A stretch of 12,051 nt of DNA from NCBI GenBank assembly GCA_041159745.1, contig JBEAXP010000195.1:1-12051 (forward strand), read 5' to 3'. The DNA is from Casp-actino8 sp041159745. Its GTDB lineage: Bacteria; Actinomycetota; Acidimicrobiia; Acidimicrobiales; Ilumatobacteraceae. Shown here piece by piece: positions 7,223-12,051 of this stretch. The notes beneath the pieces were generated by a model. The model saw nothing but the letters and a program-made list of their open reading frames with translations. It ran no database searches and was not told the DNA's origin. Within the stretch, counting starts at the first letter, position 1. Every line of letters starts with the position of its first letter. A program made the position numbers and the translations under genes.

Positions 7223-7941
7223 TGGAGGTCTCCGAGCAATTCGTGCACGTACGGCGTGGCGGGGTTCGCCGCGATGGTGTCGAAGGTTCCGCTCTGCACG
7301 ACGCGGCCGTTCTCGATGATGACCATTCGATCGGCCAGAACACGCGCATCCCGCGGATCGTGCGTGACGAGGATGCGCGCGCTGTCGACACCGTTCAGAA
7401 GTCGCGACAGATCGGCGCGGACCGAGCGGCGAGTGGTGACGTCGAGGGCGGCCAGCGGTTCGTCGAGAAGGAGCAATCGCGGTGACACGGCCATGGCGCG
7501 GGCGAGGGCCACTCGTTGAGCCTGCCCGCCGCTGATCGCACCGGGCTTCTTCTCGGCGTGTTCACCCAGACCGACCCATTCGAGCAGTTCGGTCGCGCGG
7601 GTGCGGGCCGCATCACGTTCGGTTCCGCGAGCGCGCAGTCCGAACGCCACGTTCTCGATCACACTCATGTTGGGGAACAAGAGGTAGTCCTGGAACACGA
7701 ATCCGACCGGCCGACGTTCCGGCGCCACGAAGACATCGCGCGCGGGATCGTCGAGCACGGTTCCGTCGAGACTGATCGCGCCTTTCGTGATCGGGACGAG
7801 GCCGGCCAATGCGCGCAGGAGTGTGGTCTTTCCGGCACCGTTCGGCCCGAGCACCGCGAGAGTTTCTCCGTCACCGACGGACACCGCAGCGTCGAGCGTG
7901 AATCGGTCACGCTCGACCACGACACGGGCGTCGAGTGACAT
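7219..7941 (-). CDS. modC: Molybdate ABC transporter ATP-binding protein, short form
   Basis: A 240-residue ABC ATPase that would energise uptake of molybdate (or tungstate). The Walker A motif GPNGAGKTT is at 32-40, the Q-loop glutamine at 84, the signature ISGGQ at 136-140, Walker B LLLLDEP at 156-162, the D-loop ALD at 165-167 and the switch histidine at 194. ModC assignment rests on its position after modA and modB and general fit. The protein ends about 45 residues after the H-loop, so it lacks the C-terminal Mop/TOBE domain that brings ordinary ModC to about 350 residues and mediates molybdate sensing. The ATG shares its A with the modB stop (TGATG), with GGAG about ten bases upstream; the same reading frame continues upstream only as a shadow of modB. 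Its stop overlaps the PadR gene. Confidence 0.9.
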   Translation of the reverse strand: MSLDARVVVERDRFTLDAAVSVGDGETLAVLGPNGAGKTTLLRALAGLVPITKGAISLDGTVLDDPARDVFVAPERRPVGFVFQDYLLFPNMSVIENVAFGLRARGTERDAARTRATELLEWVGLGEHAEKKPGAISGGQAQRVALARAMAVSPRLLLLDEPLAALDVTTRRSVRADLSRLLNGVDSARILVTHDPRDARVLADRMVIIENGRVVQSGTFDTIAANPATPYVHELLGDLQ

Positions 7942-8768
7942 CAGTACCCGACTCCGTTGGTTCGTCCCATCCAGCGATCGCGCAGGCCCAAGAGAACTGC
8001 GAACGACGTGGCGATCATGACGATGCTGAGAACGAGAGCGTCGCGCTGGTCGGTCTCGAGTGCGAGGTAGGTCGCGATGGAAATGGTCTGTGTGGTTCCG
8101 GGGAAGTTGCCGGCGAACGTGATGGTCGCGCCGAACTCTCCGAGCGCACGGGCCCAGGCGAGGACGAAACCGGCCACCAGGGCCGGGCGAATCGCCGGCA
8201 GAGTGATGCGACGGAACACGTACGAACGAGTCGCCCCGAGTGTTCGCCCCGCGTCCTCGAAGCGGCCATCGGCCTGGCGGATCGCCGCCTCGACCGTGAG
8301 CACGAGGAAGGGCATGGCCACGAACGTCTGAGCGACGATGACTCCCCAGACGGAGAACGTCAACTGGAACGAGAACCACTGGTCGAGGTACTGGCCGAAC
8401 AATCCGCGGCGCCCGAACGAGAAGAACAGTGCGACACCGCCCACGACCGGCGGAAGAACCATCGACATCGTGCACAGCGCGCGGACGAAGTTGCGGCCGG
8501 GGAAGTTCGTCCGGGCCAGCAGCCAGGCCAGGGGAACGCCGAAGACTCCGGCGAGCAGTGCGGATGCGATCGACGTGCGAATCGACAACCAGAGTGCGGT
8601 GCGCACTTCGCTCTTGCCGAGAACTCGACCGATGTCGCTCCACGGCATCTTCCACACGAGCCCGAGAAAGGGCAGCGCGAAGAACGCGATGGCGAACGCC
8701 GCCAAGACGGCGACACCAGTGGGAACGCTCTCGCGCTGGCGGCGGGCTCGAGGTCGGGTCGCTCTCAT
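7941..8768 (-). CDS. modB: Molybdate ABC transporter permease
   Basis: A 275-residue integral membrane permease with about five to six hydrophobic segments (for example 17-39, 64-85, 98-118, 138-158, 195-215, 245-262). The EAA-type cytoplasmic loop that docks to the ATPase is FEDAGRTLGATRSYVFRRITLP (170-191). The block ALGEFGATITFAGNFPGTTQT (208-228) is a hallmark of ModB among permeases. A basic N-terminus precedes helix 1. The ATG overlaps the modA stop as ATGA and its own stop overlaps modC as TGATG, so the three genes are translationally linked. Sulfate permeases (CysT/CysW) are relatives, but the ModB block and the adjacent ModA-like binding protein favour molybdate. Confidence 0.94.
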   Translation of the reverse strand: MRATRPRARRQRESVPTGVAVLAAFAIAFFALPFLGLVWKMPWSDIGRVLGKSEVRTALWLSIRTSIASALLAGVFGVPLAWLLARTNFPGRNFVRALCTMSMVLPPVVGGVALFFSFGRRGLFGQYLDQWFSFQLTFSVWGVIVAQTFVAMPFLVLTVEAAIRQADGRFEDAGRTLGATRSYVFRRITLPAIRPALVAGFVLAWARALGEFGATITFAGNFPGTTQTISIATYLALETDQRDALVLSIVMIATSFAVLLGLRDRWMGRTNGVGY

Positions 8769-9505
8769 CGCTCGCCGAATCCGTACGACTCCAGCACGGT
8801 TCGTCCGGCACCGTTGACGAATTCGACGAACGCGTCGGCAAGCGAGCGATTCGCCGATGATTCGAGAACGGCGATGGGGTACCGCGCGACGTAGTTCTGA
8901 TCAGCAGGAATGTCGACGCCTTGTGCCTTCGATCCGGCGGCGATGACGTCGGTTCGATACACGATTCCGGCGTCGGCGGCGCCACTGGTGATCTTGGTGA
9001 CGATGCCGCCCACGTTCGCCTCGAACGAGCGGAAGTTCGCGACGACTCGCGCGCGCTCCAGGACGTCGTCGGTGTACGAGCGGATCGGCACGCCGGGTTG
9101 TGCGGTGATCACGACGACATCGGAGCGCGAGAGATCGGCCAGCGTTCGGATGTTCTTCGGATTGCCGGGTGCCACCATGATCGCCAGGGAGTTGGTGGCG
9201 AAGAACGAGTAATCGCCGGCGAGCGAGTCGGTGATCCGGCTCATGCTCTCCTCGTCGGCCGACGCGAACACGTCGGCCGGGGCACCGCCGTCGATCTGAT
9301 TGGCCAACGTGCTCGACCCGCCGAAGCTCATCGTCACATCCACACCGGGGTTCGCCGCTTCGAAGGCTCGCTCGATCTCGCCGAAAGCGCCGGTGAGCGA
9401 TGTCGCGGCCAGAACCGTGATCTTGGTGGAGCCGTCGTCGCTGCTGACGCACGACGCACCGAGCGCCATCAAGCCGACGACGAAGACCCCGACCCGGCGA
9501 CGCAT
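8765..9505 (-). CDS. modA: Molybdate-binding lipoprotein of the ABC transporter
   Basis: A 246-residue extracytoplasmic binding protein. The N-terminus MRRR is followed by a hydrophobic stretch and a lipobox-like GASC with Cys19, so it is probably lipid-anchored, as expected in an organism without a classical periplasm; the -3 position (Gly) is not ideal for a lipobox. The mature start TKITVLAATSLTGAF and the SFGGSSTLANQIDGGAPADVFASAD segment (about 60-84) are the oxyanion-binding signature of ModA. Later blocks GVPIRSYTDDVLE, VGGIVTKITSGAADAGIVYRTDV and YPIAVLESS also match the family. It leads the four-gene operon. The ATG sits six bases after TAATCT with no Shine-Dalgarno sequence. Molybdate versus tungstate cannot be separated by eye. 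Confidence 0.95.
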   Translation of the reverse strand: MRRRVGVFVVGLMALGASCVSSDDGSTKITVLAATSLTGAFGEIERAFEAANPGVDVTMSFGGSSTLANQIDGGAPADVFASADEESMSRITDSLAGDYSFFATNSLAIMVAPGNPKNIRTLADLSRSDVVVITAQPGVPIRSYTDDVLERARVVANFRSFEANVGGIVTKITSGAADAGIVYRTDVIAAGSKAQGVDIPADQNYVARYPIAVLESSANRSLADAFVEFVNGAGRTVLESYGFGER

Positions 9506-9511
9506 CGGGTC

Positions 9512-9541
9512 AGATTAGTCAATTGTTGACTAAATCGCCAA
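9512..9541 (-). promoter_or_regulatory. Putative promoter of the modABC-padR operon (leaderless)
   Basis: On the minus strand TTGGCG (9541-9536) is followed by 18 bases and TAATCT (9517-9512), then six bases and the modA ATG. The -10 box is good and the -35 box matches four of six consensus positions. There is no ribosome-binding sequence, so the mRNA is probably leaderless. Confidence 0.55.
9515..9533. promoter_or_regulatory. 19-bp inverted repeat, candidate operator of modABC-padR
   Basis: TTAGTCAA and TTGACTAA are perfect 8-bp arms around a three-base centre (TTG on the plus strand). The repeat fills the gap between the -35 and -10 boxes of modA and covers the first half of the -10, a classic repressor position. 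It is AT-rich in a GC-rich setting. There is no T-run after it, so it is not a terminator of the upstream gene. Which protein binds is unknown; the PadR product of the operon is the obvious candidate, with MarR-type regulators as alternatives. Confidence 0.65.
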
Positions 9542-9555
9542 CCGCCCGGCCTGGC

Positions 9556-10200
9556 TCACTCGTCGATCGGCTGGGCCGGCGGTTTGAGTGGAGTGCCGTC
9601 CAGCAGGCCGACCAAGGAGTCGGCGTCGAGTCCCAGGGCCGAGATCTGTGCCGGTGCGCGCCGTCCGCTCATCACGCGGAGGAGATCGAACGACGACAAA
9701 CCGGATGACTGGAGCCGTTGTCCGAGTCCGCTCAGGCGCTTCTCGGCCATGTCGAGCAACCACCCGACGGCCACGTCCACCGCGTCGGAGTCACGAGCAC
9801 CCGTTCGACCCAGGGCCAGGCGGAGATCGTGTTCATGGGTGACCGCGTCCATGACCATCTGCGAATTCACGGGAACCGGAACGTGGGGCAGGATCGCCGC
9901 GAAAGGTTCGATCGATGCTTCGAAGGCATCGGCCAATTGTGCGAGCGACTCACCGCGATGCCGCTCGACCTGCGCCTGTGTCCACGCGTCGGTGGTGACC
10001 CCCTCCATGCGCCCGGCGAGGATGTCCTCGGGCAGACCGACGAGGTGGGCCGCGAGTTCACGGACGGTCCAAGCCGGACAATGGGGCACCACACGATCGC
10101 CGTCGGCTTCGGGAGTCGTGCGCAGCAGTTCGATCACCCGTGCCCGCACGCCCTCGTACGCGGCGACGACCTGCGGGGTCGGCAAGAGGAATGCACTCAT
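9556..10200 (-). CDS. Maleylpyruvate isomerase-family (MDMPI/DinB-like) protein, mycothiol-dependent type
   Basis: A 214-residue protein of the DinB-like, mycothiol-dependent maleylpyruvate isomerase superfamily, common in actinobacteria. The N-terminal four-helix-bundle signature VVPHCPAWTVRELAAHLVGLPEDI (37-60) carries His52. The second metal-site region reads MDAVTHEHDLRLALGRTGARDSD (117-139), with His122 and His124 present. In well-studied members the ligand four residues before the histidine is Glu; here the apparent equivalent is Asp118, an alignment made by eye. Members isomerise, transfer or detoxify using mycothiol, but most are uncharacterised. The ATG at 10200 is chosen because the upstream extension would run into the divergent gene. 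Its stop lies 50 bases before modA on the same strand. Its promoter faces that of the small cysteine-rich gene across 54 bases, so shared regulation is possible. Confidence 0.85.
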   Translation of the reverse strand: MSAFLLPTPQVVAAYEGVRARVIELLRTTPEADGDRVVPHCPAWTVRELAAHLVGLPEDILAGRMEGVTTDAWTQAQVERHRGESLAQLADAFEASIEPFAAILPHVPVPVNSQMVMDAVTHEHDLRLALGRTGARDSDAVDVAVGWLLDMAEKRLSGLGQRLQSSGLSSFDLLRVMSGRRAPAQISALGLDADSLVGLLDGTPLKPPAQPIDE

Positions 10201-10206
10201 GTCCCG

Positions 10207-10234
10207 AGTGTTCCAGAGTTGACCGAAGCGGCAA
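10207..10234 (-). promoter_or_regulatory. Weak candidate promoter of the MDMPI-family gene
   Basis: The minus strand reads TTGCCG (10234-10229), 16 bases, AACACT (10212-10207), then six bases and the ATG. Neither box is strong; AACACT lacks the leading T of TANNNT. It overlaps the divergent promoter at 10219-10247. Confidence 0.25.
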
Positions 10235-10247
10235 ACCCGGATACCCT
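10219..10247 (+). promoter_or_regulatory. Promoter of the small cysteine-rich protein gene
   Basis: TTGACC (10219-10224, five of six consensus matches), an exact 17-base spacer and TACCCT (10242-10247) are followed by seven bases and the ATG. This is the best sigma-70-type promoter in the window and predicts a leaderless transcript. The -10 box lies inside the inverted repeat at 10241-10256. Confidence 0.65.
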
Positions 10248-10256
10248 CGGGGGTAT
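10241..10256. promoter_or_regulatory. CsoR/CstR-type operator candidate (ATACCC-N4-GGGTAT)
   Basis: Perfect 6-bp arms ATACCC and GGGTAT flank TCGG. This matches, from memory, the C-tract/G-tract inverted repeats bound by the CsoR/CstR family of copper(I)- or persulfide-sensing repressors. It covers the -10 box and the first two bases of the ATG of the cysteine-rich gene, so binding would block transcription. No CsoR-like gene is in the window. Confidence 0.6.
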
Positions 10257-10437
10257 GTGCCGTCAAGTGACCTGCCGTCAGTGCGCGAAGCCCTCATGGG
10301 CCGGGTGCGGAGCCCATGTCGAAGAAGTGCTCGGTCACGTTCCGAAGGACCAGCGGTGCCGTTGCGACGAAGCACCCTCGGCCAGCACCGCGCCGGCGGC
10401 CAAGAAGGGCTTCTTCGCCGGACTGCGTCGGCGCTGA
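10255..10437 (+). CDS. Small cysteine-rich protein of a conserved uncharacterised family
   Basis: A 60-residue protein. Residues 1-37 are dense in possible metal ligands: Cys2, Cys7-x2-Cys10, Cys18, His21 and Cys35-x-Cys37, around the central KPSWAGCGAHVEEVL segment. I recall small proteins across bacteria and some eukaryotes with the same pattern (MCR at the start, a C-x2-C-x-K-P/T-x-W-A-G-C-G-x-H-V-E core, then a C-x-C), annotated only as hypothetical. The tail (38-60) is Ala/Ser-rich and ends with a basic, weakly amphipathic KKGFFAGLRRR. No signal peptide is seen. The ATG at 10255 is fixed by the family start and by the promoter just upstream; the GGGGG before it is too close to act as a ribosome site. 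A CsoR-type repeat overlaps the start. A role in copper or thiol/persulfide handling is inference. Confidence 0.85.
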   Translation: MCRQVTCRQCAKPSWAGCGAHVEEVLGHVPKDQRCRCDEAPSASTAPAAKKGFFAGLRRR

Positions 10438-10441
10438 TCGT

Positions 10442-11914
10442 TCAGGCCGGGGCCCAAAAGGCGTGGGTTCCGCTGCTGATCCGCTCGGGTAGGCGAATGC
10501 GGCACACCGGTCCGTCACCCACGCCCTGCGCGTCGAACACCAGACACTCCGACACATTGCTGTTCACGTCGATCGTGAACGTCACGAGATAACCGTCGTC
10601 TTCGGACTTCGCGCCGGCGCGCGGCGCCATCACCGTCTCGCTGCCGAAGACACCGGGTCCGAAGAGATACGACTCCTTGTGCCCGGTGAGCAGATCGTTG
10701 CGCGTGATGCCGTCGAATTCGAAGCGACCGGGTGTGGGCACGACCGAGTAGTAGTAGCGGTAAGGGCGGCCTCCGTGGCGACCGTTGATCATGCCGAACT
10801 CGGTGACTTCGTCGCTCAGGGGTCCCTCGCGCGTCTCGCCCGTCGTGAGGTTGAAACGCCAGCGGTACGGGCGCGAGTCCATCGCGTACAGGTCGAGGAA
10901 ACGGAAGAGTCGAGTGTTGATGTCGGCGTCGGGAGGGATGTACGGCGAGGGCGAGTGCTGGAAGAAACCATCGAGAACGACCCAGTGGCCTTCGTGATCG
11001 TGGGTCTCGAAGGCGTTGATCCAGTGCAAAACGTACGTCGGGTCGGCCTCGAACCACTTGATGTCGTTCGACTGTCCTCGTCGTGGAATCACGGCGAAAC
11101 GCGTGGGCATCTCCGGATGCCATTTGGTGGCGTAAATGCCTTTGGCGATGAGATCCTCGTCCCAGAACAACGGGCAGTCGTTGAGAATCGCGAAGTTCTC
11201 GGTGAACGCCATGTCGTGGGGCAGGCGCGCTCCCGCCAGCGGAATCGGCACGTAGTGCACCAGGTCGTGGTTGGCGTCGACCACTCCGTAGTGCATGAAC
11301 GGCGCGGTGGTCTCGTAGTTGAAGAACAGCATCTCGTTGGCGACTTCGTCGACCTTGGTGTGCGCCGAGACTCCGCACGACGGGAACTTGCCGTTCCACG
11401 ACGCGCGTCCTCGGTCGTCGAGTGTGCGTGGGTCGAGTTGGTAGAGGTCGCCGCATTGGTAGAAGCTCGAGTACGCGACACCCGCGTGCACGACCACGTC
11501 GGTGCTCGATGCGTCTTTCATGCGGGTACGTGCGCCCCAGCCATCGGTACGTGGTGACTTCTTCGGTGATTCGGCCAAGCCGGCCCATTGGACCCCGCCG
11601 GCTTCGCGCTCGATCTCGAGACCGACGGTGCGCACGAATCGGTTGCGGTACTCGGCCACGCCGTTGGTGAACGACATCATGTGGATCATCCCGTCGCCGT
11701 CGAACGGGTGATACCGCTCGAAGTTCGGGTGCAGCGGATTCTCGGTGTTGCGGAGATACACGCCGTCGAGGTCGTGCGGGATGGTCCCGACGACCGGAAG
11801 CTCGGTTGCGGTGTACTCCGTCGTCTGCGGGCGCCAGGCCCCGGTGCGATACGGATGGTCGTCGTCGACGGGCAGTGTGCTCACGTGCCGGGCGAATACT
11901 CGGGTCCCCACCAT
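10442..11914 (-). CDS. Carotenoid cleavage oxygenase (RPE65/CCO family)
   Basis: A 490-residue member of the carotenoid cleavage oxygenase family, seven-bladed propeller non-haem iron enzymes that split carotenoids, apocarotenoids or stilbenes with O2. All four iron-binding histidines can be placed: His185 in GVSAHTKVDE, His233 in LPHDMAFTEN, His297 in LHWINAFET and His484 in GTHAFWAP at the extreme C-terminus. The N-terminal GVYLRNTENP (51-60) and HPFDGDGMIH (69-78) blocks are standard. The length is usual for the family. The start is set at the ATG at 11914; an upstream ATG at 11953 would overlap the divergent gene, and the GTG directly after the chosen ATG (11911) is also possible, being seven bases from the TACAGT box. 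It meets the small cysteine-rich gene tail to tail, with four bases between stops. The substrate is unknown. Confidence 0.93.
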   Translation of the reverse strand: MVGTRVFARHVSTLPVDDDHPYRTGAWRPQTTEYTATELPVVGTIPHDLDGVYLRNTENPLHPNFERYHPFDGDGMIHMMSFTNGVAEYRNRFVRTVGLEIEREAGGVQWAGLAESPKKSPRTDGWGARTRMKDASSTDVVVHAGVAYSSFYQCGDLYQLDPRTLDDRGRASWNGKFPSCGVSAHTKVDEVANEMLFFNYETTAPFMHYGVVDANHDLVHYVPIPLAGARLPHDMAFTENFAILNDCPLFWDEDLIAKGIYATKWHPEMPTRFAVIPRRGQSNDIKWFEADPTYVLHWINAFETHDHEGHWVVLDGFFQHSPSPYIPPDADINTRLFRFLDLYAMDSRPYRWRFNLTTGETREGPLSDEVTEFGMINGRHGGRPYRYYYSVVPTPGRFEFDGITRNDLLTGHKESYLFGPGVFGSETVMAPRAGAKSEDDGYLVTFTIDVNSNVSECLVFDAQGVGDGPVCRIRLPERISSGTHAFWAPA

Positions 11915-11918
11915 GCCG

Positions 11919-11924
11919 ACTGTA
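11919..11924 (-). promoter_or_regulatory. Putative -10 box of the carotenoid oxygenase gene
   Basis: The minus strand reads TACAGT four bases before the ATG at 11914 and seven before the next codon, GTG. There is no Shine-Dalgarno sequence. The short spacing leaves it open which of the two codons is the leaderless start. Confidence 0.4.
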
Positions 11925-11928
11925 CTGT
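11923..11928 (+). promoter_or_regulatory. Putative -10 box of the GDT1-family gene
   Basis: TACTGT lies 12 bases before the ATG at 11941, giving a predicted leader of only about five bases without a Shine-Dalgarno sequence. It shares two bases with the divergent TACAGT box. Confidence 0.35.
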
Positions 11929-11940
11929 CGCTGCGCTCCC

Positions 11941-12051
11941 ATGTTGTCCGCACTGTTCCTCAGCTTCGGCGTCATCTTCGTGGCCGAACTCGGCGACAAG
12001 AGCCAGCTCATGGCCTTGGCTTTCGCCGCGCGTTACCGCGCTTGGCCCGTG
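11941..12051 (+). CDS. GDT1/UPF0016 (TMEM165-like) cation transporter, 5' part only
   Basis: The window holds only the first 37 codons. The peptide has a hydrophobic first helix, LSALFLSFGVIFVAELGDKS, containing the E-L-G-D-K-[ST] motif (residues 16-21) that defines the GDT1/UPF0016 family. Members have two such motifs in six or so helices and export or import Mn2+ or Ca2+ in exchange for protons. The ATG at 11941 places the motif at the family's usual distance from the N-terminus. The rest, including the second motif, lies beyond the window. It is divergent from the carotenoid oxygenase across 26 bases. The family call is strong despite the short fragment; the ion is not determined. Confidence 0.88.
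   Translation, partial: MLSALFLSFGVIFVAELGDKSQLMALAFAARYRAWPV

Noticed and set aside
7942..8985. Possible N-terminal extension of ModC to 588 residues
   Set aside because: The added sequence is a frame shadow of modB and modA. ABC ATPase homology begins at the ATG at 7941, which directly abuts the modB stop.
9515..9533. The inverted repeat read as a terminator of the MDMPI-family gene
   Set aside because: The stem is AT-rich and not followed by a T-run on either strand, and it coincides with the modA promoter, so an operator is more likely.
10515..12011. A second long minus-strand frame within the carotenoid oxygenase gene
   Set aside because: It has arginine-rich composition and no motifs; the other frame contains all four iron-ligand histidines.
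1..12051. Frequent GATC/CGATCG motifs across the window
   Set aside because: They are explained by common codon contexts such as GAT/ATC next to CG-rich codons; nothing clusters them at regulatory positions.
1..12051. tRNA or rRNA genes, CRISPR arrays, insertion sequences, prophage or defence genes
   Set aside because: Coding density is nearly complete with housekeeping and metabolic genes; no tandem repeats, transposase motifs or RNA-gene signatures were seen.

Overview
The window looks like a chromosomal piece of a high-GC actinobacterium. The evidence is GC-rich, tightly packed genes, a mycothiol-dependent-type (MDMPI/DinB-like) enzyme, and several transcription units that seem to start directly at the initiation codon, as is common in Actinomycetota. 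Acidimicrobiia is a plausible placement but is a guess from style. There are no RNA genes, insertion sequences, CRISPR arrays or phage genes. There are 14 genes, 13 complete and one cut by the right edge. No gene-free stretch exceeds about 105 bases.

Layout, left to right. (1) 8-1495 (-): selO, a pseudokinase-fold protein AMPylase. (2) 1599-3049 (+): a translationally coupled pair, a DUF1185/AA_synth protein and a 3-hydroxyisobutyrate-dehydrogenase-like reductase. (3) 5058-3053 (-): a coupled pair, a Bcr/CflA-type MFS exporter followed by a LigB/DODA-type dioxygenase. (4) 5112-6701 (+): prfC (RF3). (5) 9505-6704 (-): a four-gene operon, modA-modB-modC plus a PadR-family regulator, with every junction overlapping. 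(6) 10200-9556 (-): a maleylpyruvate-isomerase-family protein, divergent from (7) 10255-10437 (+): a 60-residue cysteine-rich protein of a widespread uncharacterised family. (8) 11914-10442 (-): a carotenoid-cleavage-type oxygenase, divergent from (9) 11941 to the edge (+): the start of a GDT1/UPF0016 (TMEM165-like) cation transporter.

The most interesting signals are regulatory. The small cysteine-rich gene has a near-consensus promoter (TTGACC-N17-TACCCT-N7-ATG). An ATACCC-N4-GGGTAT inverted repeat of the CsoR/CstR operator type covers its -10 box and start codon, which suggests copper- or sulfur-responsive control. The modABC operon carries its own PadR regulator, its ModC lacks the C-terminal molybdate-sensing domain, and a 19-bp inverted repeat fills the space between the modA -35 and -10. 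This suggests a self-contained, non-ModE molybdate circuit. Across the window, most transcription-unit leaders show TANNNT about 6-7 nt before the start codon and no Shine-Dalgarno sequence, which points to leaderless mRNAs. All promoter and operator statements are read by eye and untested.
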